Positions 50,709 through 58,929 of a stretch of DNA of 64,000 bases are shown in pieces. A program made the translations under genes and the position numbers. The stretch comes from Gammaproteobacteria bacterium (GTDB taxonomy: Bacteria > Pseudomonadota > Gammaproteobacteria > SZUA-152), in the NCBI GenBank assembly GCA_021647705.1, contig JAKIUF010000008.1:60299-124298 (forward strand), in the 5' to 3' direction. Within the stretch, counting starts at the first letter, position 1; each line of letters opens with the position of its first letter. A model generated the notes under the pieces. The model saw only the letters and a program-made list of their open reading frames with translations. It searched no databases and was not told where the DNA came from.

Positions 50709-51446
50709 ATGCTGGAAACCAAATACCCGAACTGGAAATGCATTATCGCAGTAATGGCAACACTGGCTCTGCCCTCTGCGAGCTGGGCTGGTGGTGATAT
50801 CAACAGCGTCGTCGATCTTGACCAAGGCCTGTTCAAAGACCTGACCTCCGACCTTGGTGCCGCGCTCAGCTACAAAGCCATTCGGCCCGCAGAGCCTCTG
50901 GGCAGTCTGGGTTTTGATATCGGCTTTGAAGTAAGCAGTACATCCCTGGAAAGTTCTGCATTGGAAACCGCCACCAGCGGCGAGGCAACCTCCAGCCAGT
51001 TACTGGTACCCAAACTGCATATCAGTAAGGGTCTGCCCTTCGGTTTTGATGTCGGCGCATTTTACACATCGGTGCCTTCCAGCAATATCGGGCTGATCGG
51101 TGGTGAACTCAGCTACGCCTTACTCGAAGGTGGCATGCTCATCCCCGCTGTTTCCATTCGCGGCACCTTTTCACGGCTGACCGGTGTGGATCAGCTGGAC
51201 TTGAGTACCCGAGGATTGGAGCTGTCTGTCTCCAAGGGTTTTGCCTTTTTCACACCCTATGCCGGTATCGGCCAAATATGGATTAACAGCGAAACCAATG
51301 AAGGGCAACTGGAAGACGAGAGCCTCACCAAAAACAAATACTTTCTCGGTATTAATTTCAACCTGGGGTTAATTAATTTTGCTGCTGAAACCGAGCAAAC
51401 AGGTGACAACAAGTCCACCAGCGCCAAAATTGGTGTGCGTTTTTAG
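50709..51446 (+). CDS. Outer-membrane beta-barrel-like protein
   Basis: A 245-residue exported protein. The start at 50709 (MLETKYPNWKCIIAVMATLA) has GGAG 8 nt upstream and gives a signal peptide ending ASWA. The mature part alternates hydrophobic strands and turns (LHISKGLPFGFDVGAFYTSV, YFLGINFNLGLINFAAETEQ) and ends in Phe (KIGVRF), the signature of barrel proteins inserted by the BAM complex. No specific family or substrate recognised. Confidence 0.75.
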   Translation: MLETKYPNWKCIIAVMATLALPSASWAGGDINSVVDLDQGLFKDLTSDLGAALSYKAIRPAEPLGSLGFDIGFEVSSTSLESSALETATSGEATSSQLLVPKLHISKGLPFGFDVGAFYTSVPSSNIGLIGGELSYALLEGGMLIPAVSIRGTFSRLTGVDQLDLSTRGLELSVSKGFAFFTPYAGIGQIWINSETNEGQLEDESLTKNKYFLGINFNLGLINFAAETEQTGDNKSTSAKIGVRF

Positions 51447-51507
51447 CCATTTAACAGGTTGCGGGTGTACTCCGACCTATAGGCACCCTGACCGGGCAAC
51501 GTTGTAG

Positions 51508-51569
51508 GATCGCAAAAATGCGAGGGACGCAAAAAGAAAAGAATAAACCGTGCGGTCTTCGCGTTAAAT
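51508..51569. repeat. GCAGAG/GCAAAG repeat, degenerate copy 8
   Basis: ATCGCAAAAATGCGAGGGAC, GCAAAAAGAAAAG and TGCGGTCTTCGCGTTAAATA form a worn version of the palindromic repeat after the barrel gene. Low similarity. Confidence 0.4.
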
Positions 51570-51646
51570 ACCCAGCGTCTTTGGGACAAGGGTGTTTTAA
51601 CACTTAATCCACATTTGAATCCCGAAAGCCAATAACAGCAGCACTT

Positions 51647-52048
51647 TCAAGCAAAAACATCGATCCCTGCAAGTACGCTGATCAATTCAAATCGCTGTTC
51701 CTGCGTAGCCACATTGTCATATTCCATGATGGCACGCTGCGCCACAGCTTCGTTACCTAGCCTTCCTGCCTGTATGTTGCTCTGTAAACCATCAAACCCT
51801 TCACGTTGACGTGCCAGTACCAATGCATGCGAAGCATCGGCATCGTTTGCTGCATTAACTGAAGTATTGGTGGGTGCAACAGGCGGGGCTATCTGCTGCA
51901 ATGCACGCGCATTAACCGCCGAAGAGACATCGGTATGCGCGGTAGCGGGCGGCTCAGCAACGGGTCTGCGGGTTGTTGATAATGCTACTGACAGCCCCGA
52001 ACCGGCCATAAGCCCTGCATTGGTGGAAGAGATCTGCATGTGTGCCAT
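51647..52048 (-). CDS. Hypothetical protein
   Basis: A 133-residue protein, Ala/Val/Ser-rich, with no signal peptide or membrane segment. The middle is disordered (RRPVAEPPATAHTDVSSAVN); the C-terminal 60 residues are helical (LARQREGFDGLQSNIQAGRL, AIMEYDNVATQEQRFELISV). AGGGA lies just upstream of the ATG at 52048. The pattern (MQISS start, disordered linker, helical end) is seen in unnamed gammaproteobacterial proteins. Function unknown. Confidence 0.6.
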   Translation of the reverse strand: MAHMQISSTNAGLMAGSGLSVALSTTRRPVAEPPATAHTDVSSAVNARALQQIAPPVAPTNTSVNAANDADASHALVLARQREGFDGLQSNIQAGRLGNEAVAQRAIMEYDNVATQEQRFELISVLAGIDVFA

Positions 52049-52085
52049 TCATCCCTGACAGGTGTAATTTAAAAAAATACTCGCG

Positions 52086-53285
52086 TTACAACACGGCTTT
52101 GTCAAGATGCCTCGCCTTATTCAGGCCCCGGGCACGCGATAGGTTTTTTGCATCGAGTAAATCTGCATCACGGAAATTGGTACCCCGCACATCCGCTCCG
52201 TTAAAATCAACTCCCCTGAGGTTGGCACCGGTCAGATTGGCTGCCACCAGGTTTGCCCGAACCAGCACACTTTTCAGTAAAATCGCTTCATTCAATTTAG
52301 CATCACTGAAATTTGTACCGGTAAAATCACCTCGGGTAAGCACTGCTCCACGCATATCTGACCAAGCAAAACTGGAATTAAGCGCCGTTACGTTAAATAA
52401 ATTAGCCTCGCGCATATCGGCTCCGGTCAGATTAACCTCACTAAGATTAGCGCCCCGCAACAAAGCTTTTTTCAAGTTAGCCTCCTGCATACGGGCACCA
52501 AACAAATTAGCACCACGCAGATCACAGCCTTCCAGACTGGCATCCACAAAATTAGCGCTGGTCAACAGGGCTTCGCTGAGAATCGCTGAATCCAGATTTG
52601 CCCGCGCCAGATTGGCCGAGCCCAAATCTGCTTCACGTAAATTGATACCACTCAAATCCGTCCCTTCCAGGTTAGCAGCGCGCAAAATACTGTTACTCAT
52701 ATCTGAGCCCTGAAAATTGACTTCACGCAAATCCAGGCCGCTAAGATCGGTGGCCCCCAGATACACATTCACGAACTCTGCATCATACAAAACCGCATTT
52801 TTCAGTTTAATACCTTGCAATAGAGAGCGATTGAATATAGCCCCTTGCAGATTGGCACCCGATAAATCCGCACCATTAAGGTTGGCACCGGTAAAATCCA
52901 CGCCGGTGAGATTAGCCCCACGAAAATCCGCTTGGCGAAGATCAACTTCCACCATAATCGCTCCGGTCAAATCAGCTTTGTCGAAACGTGCTCCCTGAAG
53001 GCGGGCATTGCGGAAATCAGTTCTGGCCAGATAGGCCTGAGTGAATATCGCCGCTTGAAAATTAAAATTACGCAGTTCGAGACTGGCAAGGTTTTTACCC
53101 GCAAAAGTAATAACCTTGTTTTTATTTCGTCCGGCAAGCGTACGCACCAGTTCCAGCTTGGACATGGGTTTGGCGAACGCCGCCGCATTGTCCTTAGTGG
53201 GTGCACCACCGCAACTCGCCAAAACAATGGCCAGCAATAAAACCATCAGCGAAATAATATGAGTCCGGTACGTCTTTACAACCAT
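52086..53285 (-). CDS. Pentapeptide-repeat lipoprotein
   Basis: A 399-residue protein with signal sequence and lipobox VLASC near residue 25, then a short linker and about 60 consecutive pentapeptides of the form A(D/N)LxG (for example ADLTGAIMVEVDLRQADFRG), folding as a right-handed quadrilateral beta-helix. Residues 38-60 (FAKPMSKLELVRTLAGRNKN) precede the repeats. The lipid anchor places it in the envelope, unlike the cytosolic Qnr or MfpA gyrase-protection proteins. Role unknown. Confidence 0.88.
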   Translation of the reverse strand: MVVKTYRTHIISLMVLLLAIVLASCGGAPTKDNAAAFAKPMSKLELVRTLAGRNKNKVITFAGKNLASLELRNFNFQAAIFTQAYLARTDFRNARLQGARFDKADLTGAIMVEVDLRQADFRGANLTGVDFTGANLNGADLSGANLQGAIFNRSLLQGIKLKNAVLYDAEFVNVYLGATDLSGLDLREVNFQGSDMSNSILRAANLEGTDLSGINLREADLGSANLARANLDSAILSEALLTSANFVDASLEGCDLRGANLFGARMQEANLKKALLRGANLSEVNLTGADMREANLFNVTALNSSFAWSDMRGAVLTRGDFTGTNFSDAKLNEAILLKSVLVRANLVAANLTGANLRGVDFNGADVRGTNFRDADLLDAKNLSRARGLNKARHLDKAVL

Positions 53286-53397
53286 TGAGTTTTCCGTATT
53301 TTATCGAGTTTCAAACTATCGCCTGAAACCCGGGTACATGAAGAAACCTTGTGCCTCAGTGCGGTAATATAACATTTATACAAAATGCCTTAATGGG

Positions 53398-53473
53398 TAT
53401 TTAACCCAAAGAATACAAAGTTTACTCTTTTTCTTTGCGTCCTCCGCATCATTGCTGCCTTTGCGTTTACAAC
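53398..53473. repeat. GCAGAG/GCAAAG repeat, degenerate copy 9
   Basis: TTTAACCCAAAGAATACAAAG, loop TTTACTCTTTTT, CTTTGCGTCCTCCGCATC and TTTGCGTTTACAACA. It lies in the 333-bp gap upstream of the pentapeptide gene; the remainder (53474-53618) shows no gene. Confidence 0.55.
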
Positions 53474-53618
53474 AGGTTATTTCAGCGCCTCTATGTACAC
53501 ACGAATAAAGTGCTTGTCCGGCTGCTTAAACGCCTCGGACCCGACTAAAAGCCTGCCAGACCCAGGTTATGTTGGCTGGCTCAGTCAGTCTGTCATACCC
53601 TGCGACGGCTTAACCCAT

Positions 53619-54290
53619 CTATCGGACTTTTTTCCAGGTAACTTTATCGCGCAAATACACTGGGAGGGCTTGCTCGGCATTTACGCCCTGCCCGGCTTCG
53701 TAACCCACTATTCCGAGCAAAGCCACATCACGGGCGTGCGGAAAACCTGTGCCATCCCACGATGTCAGCTGTCCCGCACAACGTGCCAATAACATGCTTT
53801 CATAAGCCGCCCAGCCTGCACCAGCCCCTCGCCAGTCATTACCTTGAGGACATAGCACAGCATCGGGGGGCGAAACACATTCCTCGCCGACCCGCTCCAT
53901 CAAACCCGCAGCGTTGCGCTGATAAGCCCCCCAATAGACTTCATTCATTCGCGCATCCAGCGCGGCCAGCACCTGATTCCCTTCTGTGCCCTGCGCCAAT
54001 GCTGCCAGCGTTGAAACCGGCACCACGGGCAAATCCGCCGCAAAGGCAATGCCCTGAGTCACCCCCACGGCAATACGTACACCGGTAAATGCGCCGGGAC
54101 CACAACCGAAGGCCATGGCGTCCACTTGCGAGATCGTAATATCTGCTTCGGCCATCAGTTCATCAATCATTGGCAGAATGCGTTCGGTGTGGGCGCGTGG
54201 CGCGATTTCAAAGCGCTCGCGCAGTTCACCATCAATGGACAGCGCCGCCGAGCAGGCGTCGGTGGCCGTTTCAATGGCCAGTAGTTTCAC
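53619..54290 (-). CDS. tsaB: tRNA threonylcarbamoyladenosine biosynthesis protein TsaB
   Basis: A 223-residue TsaB/YeaZ: LLAIETATDACSAALSIDGE, HTERILPMIDELMAEADITI and DAMAFGCGPGAFTGVRIAVG are diagnostic. It scaffolds TsaD in making t6A37 of ANN-decoding tRNAs. It starts at a GTG overlapping the stop of yoaA by 4 nt (GTGA), showing translational coupling; yoaA-tsaB is a common gammaproteobacterial pair. Confidence 0.95.
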   Translation of the reverse strand: MKLLAIETATDACSAALSIDGELRERFEIAPRAHTERILPMIDELMAEADITISQVDAMAFGCGPGAFTGVRIAVGVTQGIAFAADLPVVPVSTLAALAQGTEGNQVLAALDARMNEVYWGAYQRNAAGLMERVGEECVSPPDAVLCPQGNDWRGAGAGWAAYESMLLARCAGQLTSWDGTGFPHARDVALLGIVGYEAGQGVNAEQALPVYLRDKVTWKKVR

Positions 54291-56221
54291 GAGTCGGCCC
54301 TCCCGTGTTTTTGTTCCTCCGCAAAAAACTGCTGCACATCCGCCACATCCCGGGTTACCGGCATGGGCGGCAGACTGTTGCGAAAGATACGCCCATAGCT
54401 TTTGCCGAACAGACGTGGGTCACAAATCATTAATACACCGCGATCACTCACGTCGCGGATCAGCCGCCCAACACCCTGCTTAAGCGTAATGGCTGCCTGC
54501 GGCACCTGATAATCAAAAAATGGGTTCAGACCACGTTCACGCATGGCCTCCAATCGTGCCTGCATCACCGGGTCTCCCGGTGAACTGAATGGCAGTTTAT
54601 CAATAATCACACAGGATAATGCCTCGCCGCGCACATCTACGCCTTCCCAAAAACTACTGGTACCCACCAGTATGGCATTGCCCAGCTCGCGAAAACGATC
54701 CAGCAATTCGCCACGCGGCAGGCTACCCTGCACCAGTAGCGGGTAGTCGGTTTTGCCTTCCAATGCACGGGCAACAATATTCAGCGCCCGGTAACTGGTG
54801 AGCAGAAAAAAAGTCCGCCCGCCACTGGCGTCAATCACCGGTTGAGCAGCCTCGACCACGGCTGTTGTGTAGTCCGGCGTATTGGGGGGTGGCAGTGTAG
54901 TCGGCACATACAGCAGAGATTGTCTGGCAAAATCAAAAGGGCTATCCCAGCGCCGGGCATGGGCGTCTTCGATGCCTAATTCGCGGGAAAAATGTGTAAA
55001 ATCATCGCCCACCGCCAGAGTCGCCGAGGTAAAAATCCACGCACTTTTATGTTTATCAACATGGCTACGAAACGCCTCGCTGATTTCCAGCGGTGTCATG
55101 TGTAACGCAAAGCCGCGCGCATGCGTCTCGAACCACTGGATCACGCCCTGCTCGTCGCTGCCGCCATTCACAAACTGGCCCAGCCGGGCTTTCAAGTCCA
55201 GACAGCGTCGCCAGCTACGCTCCAGTCCCTTGCCGCGTTCGGCCAATGGTTCCAGGTCTGACTCTAGGCGTGCCAACGATTCGAGCAGATCTTCCGTGGC
55301 TGTGGCCAGTGCCACATTGTCATCCATGGATGCCCAGGGCGCACGTTTTGTATCGCTCCCCAACGCCAGACGAAAGTCCCGCACCGCTTTTTCCAATCGG
55401 GTAATACTGGCCTGTACCGCATCTGCATCCCGTGCTTCCGTGAGCACATCAACGAGTGCATCACGCGCCAGTTCGTTAAGTTGCCGGGCGCTGAGATTGC
55501 TGCCAAAAAACGTACTGGCCACATCGGGCAGCTGATGGGCTTCATCAAAGATGAAGGCGTTAATACCGGGCAGCAGCTCACCAAACCCCTCGTCACGCAA
55601 CGCCAGATCCGCAAAAAACAGGTGGTGGTTGACCACCAGCACATCAGCAGCCTGTGCGGTTTTACGCGCTTTTACCACAAAGCAGTCACTGTAAACCGGA
55701 CATTCACCGCCCAGGCAATTATCTATGGTGGAGGTCACCTTCGGCCAGATAGGTGCATCTTCTGGTACGGCGCTCAGCTCGGCGATATCACCACACGTTG
55801 TACGGCCCAGCCAAGTGCGAACACGTGCCAGTTGATCCTGCTGTTCAGGGCGTAAACGTTGGCCTTCCACCTTTTCCAGACGGTGGTGACACAAATAATT
55901 GGCACGTCCTTTGAGCAACGCCACAGAGGTGGACACCCCCAGCGCTTTACGCACGGTGGGCAGATCGCGGTGAAAAAGCTGGTCTTGCAGGTTTTTGGTA
56001 CCGGTGGAAATCATCACTTTTTTGCCACAAAGCAAGGCTGGCACGAGATAAGCGTAGGTTTTACCCGTGCCGGTACCCGCTTCAGCGATAAGCATTTCGT
56101 TGTTTTCCAGCGCACGAGCGGTGACCTCAGCCATGTCCTGCTGCTGGCTGCGAGCGGCAAAACCGGACACATGTTTTGCGAGGGGGCCATTCGGCCCCAG
56201 AATATCAACAATGGTTTGCAT
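54287..56221 (-). CDS. yoaA: DinG-family ATP-dependent DNA helicase YoaA
   Basis: A 644-residue XPD/DinG-like helicase: Walker A EAGTGTGKTYAYLVP, four Cys of an iron-sulfur cluster region (CHHRLEKVEGQ, CGDIAEL, CLGGECPVYSDC), DEAH box FIFDEAHQLPDVA, and GVGRLIRDVSDRGVLMICDP. YoaA with HolC helps repair replication forks. The start at 56221 (MQTIVDILGPNGPLAK) matches the family N-terminus, though an in-frame start 45 nt upstream would overlap the preceding gene. Confidence 0.94.
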   Translation of the reverse strand: MQTIVDILGPNGPLAKHVSGFAARSQQQDMAEVTARALENNEMLIAEAGTGTGKTYAYLVPALLCGKKVMISTGTKNLQDQLFHRDLPTVRKALGVSTSVALLKGRANYLCHHRLEKVEGQRLRPEQQDQLARVRTWLGRTTCGDIAELSAVPEDAPIWPKVTSTIDNCLGGECPVYSDCFVVKARKTAQAADVLVVNHHLFFADLALRDEGFGELLPGINAFIFDEAHQLPDVASTFFGSNLSARQLNELARDALVDVLTEARDADAVQASITRLEKAVRDFRLALGSDTKRAPWASMDDNVALATATEDLLESLARLESDLEPLAERGKGLERSWRRCLDLKARLGQFVNGGSDEQGVIQWFETHARGFALHMTPLEISEAFRSHVDKHKSAWIFTSATLAVGDDFTHFSRELGIEDAHARRWDSPFDFARQSLLYVPTTLPPPNTPDYTTAVVEAAQPVIDASGGRTFFLLTSYRALNIVARALEGKTDYPLLVQGSLPRGELLDRFRELGNAILVGTSSFWEGVDVRGEALSCVIIDKLPFSSPGDPVMQARLEAMRERGLNPFFDYQVPQAAITLKQGVGRLIRDVSDRGVLMICDPRLFGKSYGRIFRNSLPPMPVTRDVADVQQFFAEEQKHGRADS

Positions 56222-56249
56222 GGAAATTACAAAAATAGCGTGAACAGCC

Positions 56250-56747
56250 TCAGGAGGCCTGCTCACCAGAAAAATTTTCTTCGTCTACATCATCCACTGA
56301 CCAGACCCGCGTGCTAATAGCCTTGAATTTTGCCACCGACATGGCTCCCCGCTTGGCGCGTTTTTCGGAAGTTTCCGCCGTTGCCTCCACCAGCACCTCG
56401 CGGTCGGCTTCGTAAATTGCCTGCGCTTCGTAATCTTCATTCATCAGGATGAGCATAACGCTGTCCCAATCCTGCTCTACTTTGATCTGCCCGACACGCT
56501 GACCGCTTTTTTTGTCATTAAAAATGGTACGTCCCTTAATCTGGATATATTTACCCTCACGGCTGCCGGTACCAATGGCATCATAGCCTCCCGCACCCGG
56601 CTCTGCGGGTACCAGCTTCATCAGGCGAATCACATCATGGGTGGCAATTTCATTACTGATGCCCAGCGCCTGCCCCGTGGCTCGGCGATAATCCGCCGCC
56701 AGCTTGCGAGCTTTGTGCATCAATTTGTCTACGTCGTATACGGCCAT
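56250..56747 (-). CDS. Conserved hypothetical protein, possible restriction-endonuclease fold
   Basis: A 165-residue cytoplasmic protein. ARKLAADYRRATGQALGISN followed by GYDAIGTGSREGKYIQIKGR gives an Asp and a Q-x-K on the next strand, the spacing of PD-(D/E)xK nuclease-fold proteins; I recall similar uncharacterised proteins but no tested function. It lies 28 bp upstream of yoaA on the same strand, so a DNA-repair link is possible but only inferred. Confidence 0.6.
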   Translation of the reverse strand: MAVYDVDKLMHKARKLAADYRRATGQALGISNEIATHDVIRLMKLVPAEPGAGGYDAIGTGSREGKYIQIKGRTIFNDKKSGQRVGQIKVEQDWDSVMLILMNEDYEAQAIYEADREVLVEATAETSEKRAKRGAMSVAKFKAISTRVWSVDDVDEENFSGEQAS

Positions 56748-56874
56748 AGTTGTTTGAATCGCGAAACGCTGCCCATCCGGGAAAAAGGTTTTGCGTATCT
56801 AACCCTATTTGCCGCCATTTTGGAAGCCGTAACACATGAAGAATACCAACCAACCGCCTGAAAAATCACTTGAA

Positions 56875-57441
56875 TTATTCGCCCAGCATTGCCTCTTTCA
56901 AGCCCGAATCTGCCGGTTCTTCCCCTAACCAGACCCTGAGCAAGGCGGAATAAAACGCCTTGCCGGGAATACTGCCTTTTATTTGATCATTGATGCGCAC
57001 CCGGGTGCCGGTTTCCGGCAGGTAATCCAACTCGATACGATCACCGCGTTTGACAGTGACGAACAGCGCGTTGAAGGCTGCAAGCTTTGCGTTAAATGCA
57101 TCAAATTGCTCACGGGTATGATTGTTTTTAAAGCCGTCAACCCAACCTTCGATGAGTTTTTCTTTTTCAACTTCTTTATAAAGAAAGTGCATCAGTATGC
57201 GTTTAGGGCCATCCATGCTGATAGCCACTTCAGCGTCGTTTGTTTTTTGCGGCAAATAAAGTGCTCCTACATAAATTTTAAAAAAGAATTTGCTGCGAGT
57301 ACCGGCACCATTCAGTTTGAGAACGGTATTAGTAAGCGTCACCTGCTCCGGCACCTTAACCCCGGCCACCTCTTGAGCATAACCATTGGTAGACAGGAAG
57401 CACAACAATAACAAACTGGAAAATGTAAATCGGATATTCAT
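56875..57441 (-). CDS. Periplasmic chalcone isomerase-like protein
   Basis: A 188-residue protein. The start at 57441 (MNIRFTFSSLLLLCFLSTNG) has GGAGAG upstream and yields a signal peptide ending GYA. The rest is the chalcone-isomerase-like domain common in Proteobacteria (VKVPEQVTLTNTVLKLNGAG, FFFKIYVGALYLPQKTNDAE, GWVDGFKNNHTREQFDAF, KGSIPGKAFYSALLRVWLGE). It lacks the plant catalytic role; bacterial members probably bind fatty acids or act in the envelope. Confidence 0.88.
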   Translation of the reverse strand: MNIRFTFSSLLLLCFLSTNGYAQEVAGVKVPEQVTLTNTVLKLNGAGTRSKFFFKIYVGALYLPQKTNDAEVAISMDGPKRILMHFLYKEVEKEKLIEGWVDGFKNNHTREQFDAFNAKLAAFNALFVTVKRGDRIELDYLPETGTRVRINDQIKGSIPGKAFYSALLRVWLGEEPADSGLKEAMLGE

Positions 57442-57577
57442 TTCGGGCTCTCCGTAATTTAGCGACAAAGGTGCGTTACCCGAGTTATAGCATAGCCTGG
57501 AGACTGGGATAAAAAAACAAGTCTGCTGTATAAAGAAAAGACTGAATCGCAACGAGACTCTGCTGTAATCAAATCAC

Positions 57578-57603
57578 AAAGTGTCTCTTTAAAGAGACAC
57601 TTT
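57578..57603. repeat. Perfect 26-bp palindrome between divergent genes
   Basis: AAAGTGTCTCTTT followed immediately by its exact reverse complement. It lies about 140 bp from both the chalcone-isomerase-like and OmpA-type gene starts, which diverge from it, so it is not a terminator in either direction. Operator or small mobile remnant are possible. Confidence 0.6.
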
Positions 57604-57744
57604 TGCATGCCAAATTACCCTGACTTATACCTTCATTATCCTAGGCAGGATAAACGGGAACAACAAGACAGGAAATTGCGTTGAATCCAATGCAGATAAC
57701 TAAATCCAATAAAACCCGGATCAACATAAACCCAAGGAGCCATC

Positions 57745-58548
57745 ATGAGATTCGTCACGCTTATAATCACCATTCCTTTAATATTATTAATGTCCGCCTG
57801 TGTATCCAGCAGTAAATTTGAGGCTGCATTGGCAGAAAAGGAAGCGATGAGCCAGTCCCTGGAAAGCGCGCAAAATGAAATCAGCCGTAATAAAGAACAA
57901 CTTAAAAAAGCAGAACAGGAATTAGCCGCTGCCAGAGAAAAAGTTACCGCAACACAGGATGAGCTGGCAGAACTTGAAGCAAAAAAACAAGCGCTTCAAA
58001 AAGAGCTTTCCGATTCTCAAGAAAAAATGGCCACACTGAGTAACATTGAAGCCGAAACTAAACGCCGAAATGAAATATATGCACAGTTTGTCAATCGGCT
58101 GAAAACCATGATCGATGGCGGTCAGTTGACTGTCAGTATCGAACAGGGACGAATTGTGATTAATCTTCCGAACAATGTCCTGTTCAAAAGTGGAAGCGCT
58201 CATTTAAATCCGGACGGTAAAGAAGCTCTGACTCAAATCGCTGCGGTGTTGAGCCAGTTTTCTGATAGGCGTTTTCAAATTGAAGGGCACACAGACAACA
58301 TGCCCATTAAAAGTGCTCGATTCCCTAGCAATTGGGAATTATCGACTTCCCGGGCACTGACTGTTATCCATTTACTGACAGACATGGGGGTTTCTCCTGA
58401 AAATATTTCTGCCGCCGGGTTTGGTGAATTTCACCCAAGAGCAGACAATGAAACAGAAGAAGGTCGGAAACTCAATCGCCGTATAGAAATCATTATGCTG
58501 CCAAACCTTGATATTCTTTCCAGTGAGCTTCCAAAAGTCGCTCCTTAA
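57745..58548 (+). CDS. OmpA-family peptidoglycan-binding lipoprotein with coiled coil
   Basis: A 267-residue lipoprotein: signal sequence and lipobox LLMSAC near residue 18, a long coiled coil (about 30-115, heptads of Lys, Glu and Leu), then an OmpA/MotB-like domain (about 135-255: RIVINLPNNVLFKSGSAHLN, FQIEGHTDNMPIKS, NWELSTSRALTVIHLL, GRKLNRRIEIIML) that binds meso-diaminopimelate of the cell wall. It probably links outer membrane and peptidoglycan. Confidence 0.9.
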   Translation: MRFVTLIITIPLILLMSACVSSSKFEAALAEKEAMSQSLESAQNEISRNKEQLKKAEQELAAAREKVTATQDELAELEAKKQALQKELSDSQEKMATLSNIEAETKRRNEIYAQFVNRLKTMIDGGQLTVSIEQGRIVINLPNNVLFKSGSAHLNPDGKEALTQIAAVLSQFSDRRFQIEGHTDNMPIKSARFPSNWELSTSRALTVIHLLTDMGVSPENISAAGFGEFHPRADNETEEGRKLNRRIEIIMLPNLDILSSELPKVAP

Positions 58549-58612
58549 TATCCTTTCAAAAAGCTCGTAGATAAAAATATCTAGCTGATTAATTCACTAA
58601 AAATAAAGAATA

Positions 58613-58645
58613 AAAATGATACCCGATTTATCGGGTATCATTTTT
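58613..58645 (+). terminator. Rho-independent terminator after the OmpA-type gene
   Basis: ATGATACCCGA, loop TTTA, TCGGGTATCAT, then TTTTT, with A-run upstream so it could act in both directions. The following AT-rich stretch to 58929 contains no gene. Confidence 0.88.
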
Positions 58646-58929
58646 CCACACTCTCACAAAAACAGTACCTATGATTACAACTACGGATAGCCGATAGTTT
58701 ATTTTCGGCATATTTACAACAAATTTATTTTGTCGCAGAATAAGGCTTCAAAAATCGTTAAAAACATATAAACTTTTTAGAAGATTATAAAAATATAATT
58801 TTAATTAATTAATTATAAATAAAAAAAAGTAAATAGTCCTCCTCCAAGCTGCGGAAAAATTACATTACATATTTTTCAGTCTGTGTATGCTGAAGACTCT
58901 TCATGAAGAAATTATCAGGAGAGTAGATC

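Noticed and set aside
52086..53285. Qnr-type quinolone resistance protein
   Set aside because: It has a lipoprotein signal and no Qnr loop motifs, so it is an envelope protein, not a cytosolic gyrase protector.
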